Of a stretch of DNA of 64,000 nucleotides, positions 63,245 to 64,000 are shown piece by piece. Positions within the stretch are counted from its first letter, which is position 1. Each line of letters opens with the position of its first letter. Source of the DNA: Candidatus Kinetoplastibacterium oncopeltii TCC290E (GTDB lineage Bacteria; Pseudomonadota; Gammaproteobacteria; Burkholderiales; Burkholderiaceae_B); contig NC_020299.1 of the NCBI RefSeq assembly GCF_000340865.1, forward strand, positions 434,001 to 498,000. Reading direction: 5' to 3'. The translations under genes and the position numbers were made by a program. The notes beneath the pieces were generated by a model. It was given only the letters and a program-made list of their open reading frames with translations. It ran no database searches and was not told where the DNA came from.

Positions 63245-63970
63245 CTATACCTTTATATTTTTATAGTTAGATATATTATCATCATTCAAATAATTTGAAT
63301 TAGATGATGTTAATATATCTATAGCCAGCTTAGCAGCTGATTGTTCAGCAGAACGACGTGTATCACCTACAGATTTTGTCTTTATATTTAATTCAGATAT
63401 AACACATTCAATTTCAAAACGTTGATTATGTGCAGCTCCGTTTATATTAACTATCAAATAACGAGGCAAAGATATCTTTCTAGACTGTAATAACTCTTGC
63501 AATAAACTTTTTGCATCTTTACACATTGTTTTTAGATCTAGATTATTCAAAAGCTTAACAAATTGTTTCTCAATAACAATTTGTACTTCATTGAAACTAG
63601 AATCCTTAAAAATGGCACCAAATACAGCTTCAAGACAATCAGCTAATATTGATGGTCTATTACAACCACCACTTTTTAACTCACCTTCCCCTAATTTCAA
63701 ATATTTTGATAAATTTAAATCACTAGCTATTATAGCTAAAGAATTTTGCTGGACTAGACTTGCTCTTAAACGAGACAATCCTCCCTCATCAATATCTGCA
63801 TATTTCTCAAATAAAAAAATAGTAATTGCAAAATTAAGTACTGAGTCACCAAGAAATTCCAACCTTTCGTTATGAGGAGAACCGTTACTCCTATGAGTAA
63901 GAGCCAATTCCAATAAATTAATATTGCTAAATTTATAATCTAAACTACGTTCCAATTCAAAAAAAGACAT
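63245..63970 (-). CDS. rnc: Ribonuclease III
   Basis: A 241-residue double-strand-specific endoribonuclease processing rRNA precursors. The catalytic signature HNERLEFLGDSVLNFAITIFLF is at ~33-54. A second acidic part is in ILADCLEAVFGAIFKDS, and the C-terminal dsRNA-binding domain is at ~155-225 (DAKSLLQELLQSRKISLPRYLI, GDTRRSAEQSAAKLAIDIL). It is the most upstream gene of the rnc-era-recO group seen here; lepB, the common upstream partner, would be beyond the window edge. Confidence 0.97.
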   Translation of the reverse strand: MSFFELERSLDYKFSNINLLELALTHRSNGSPHNERLEFLGDSVLNFAITIFLFEKYADIDEGGLSRLRASLVQQNSLAIIASDLNLSKYLKLGEGELKSGGCNRPSILADCLEAVFGAIFKDSSFNEVQIVIEKQFVKLLNNLDLKTMCKDAKSLLQELLQSRKISLPRYLIVNINGAAHNQRFEIECVISELNIKTKSVGDTRRSAEQSAAKLAIDILTSSNSNYLNDDNISNYKNIKV

Positions 63971-64000
63971 AATAATTAATTTAAATAACCTATACGACTA

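Overview
The window looks like a slice of a reduced, AT-rich betaproteobacterial genome of the Alcaligenaceae type. The best guess is an obligate endosymbiont close to 'Candidatus Kinetoplastibacterium', the symbionts of trypanosomatid protozoa; this is inferred from protein character, gene order and AT-richness, not from a database match. Almost every gene is a recognisable housekeeping or biosynthetic gene. There are no insertion sequences, phage genes, CRISPR arrays or restriction systems. Some gaps where envelope genes would be expected hold what look like eroded remnants.

Layout. 1-5.2 kb: rho (3' part), queH, a ZIP metal transporter and polA. 5.2-14.7 kb: typA, then the reverse-strand rimP-nusA-infB-rbfA-truB operon with rluB upstream of it. 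15.1-20.2 kb: tRNA-Thr(CGU), ispH, rpmE2 (L31 type B), a MATE transporter, orn, rsgA and rplS. 20.3-23 kb: etfA, etfB and a histone-deacetylase-like gene. 23.2-34.3 kb: the mixed-function supraoperon gyrA/serC-pheA-hisC-tyrA-aroA-cmk-rpsA-ihfB, complete and mostly overlapping. 34.7-37.4 kb: an OmpA-family protein, ubiG, tmRNA and rluD. 37.9-48 kb: trpS, lpdA, odhB, odhA with a structured leader resembling the sucA RNA motif, and maeB. 48.2-57.8 kb: a THUMP methyltransferase, eno, pyrG, ETF-ubiquinone oxidoreductase, acs, a GlcG/HbpS-like gene and an NlpC/P60 peptidase. 58.9-64 kb: pepA-holC, a Bax-inhibitor-1-like gene, and rnc-era-recO.

How the genes fit together. The window keeps expression machinery (IF2, NusA, RimP, RbfA, S1, L19, L31, tmRNA, Rho), the end of the aromatic amino acid pathway, oxidative central metabolism (2-oxoglutarate dehydrogenase, malic enzyme, acetyl-CoA synthetase, ETF to ubiquinone) and the MEP-pathway enzyme IspH. 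Keeping the Phe/Tyr branch in a shrinking genome fits a role in provisioning a host.

Most interesting points. (1) DNA polymerase I has lost three of its four proofreading-exonuclease metal ligands. (2) The PheA regulatory domain has the Gly-Ala-Leu phenylalanine-binding motif changed to Cys-Ala-Val, which may relax feedback inhibition. (3) Three gaps carry remnants that match, in order, position and strand, the envelope genes bamD, kdsA and, less surely, lptF. Together they suggest decay of outer-membrane/LPS assembly. (4) odhA keeps a GC-rich structured leader. (5) The tmRNA tag is unusual, and RecO appears internally shortened.
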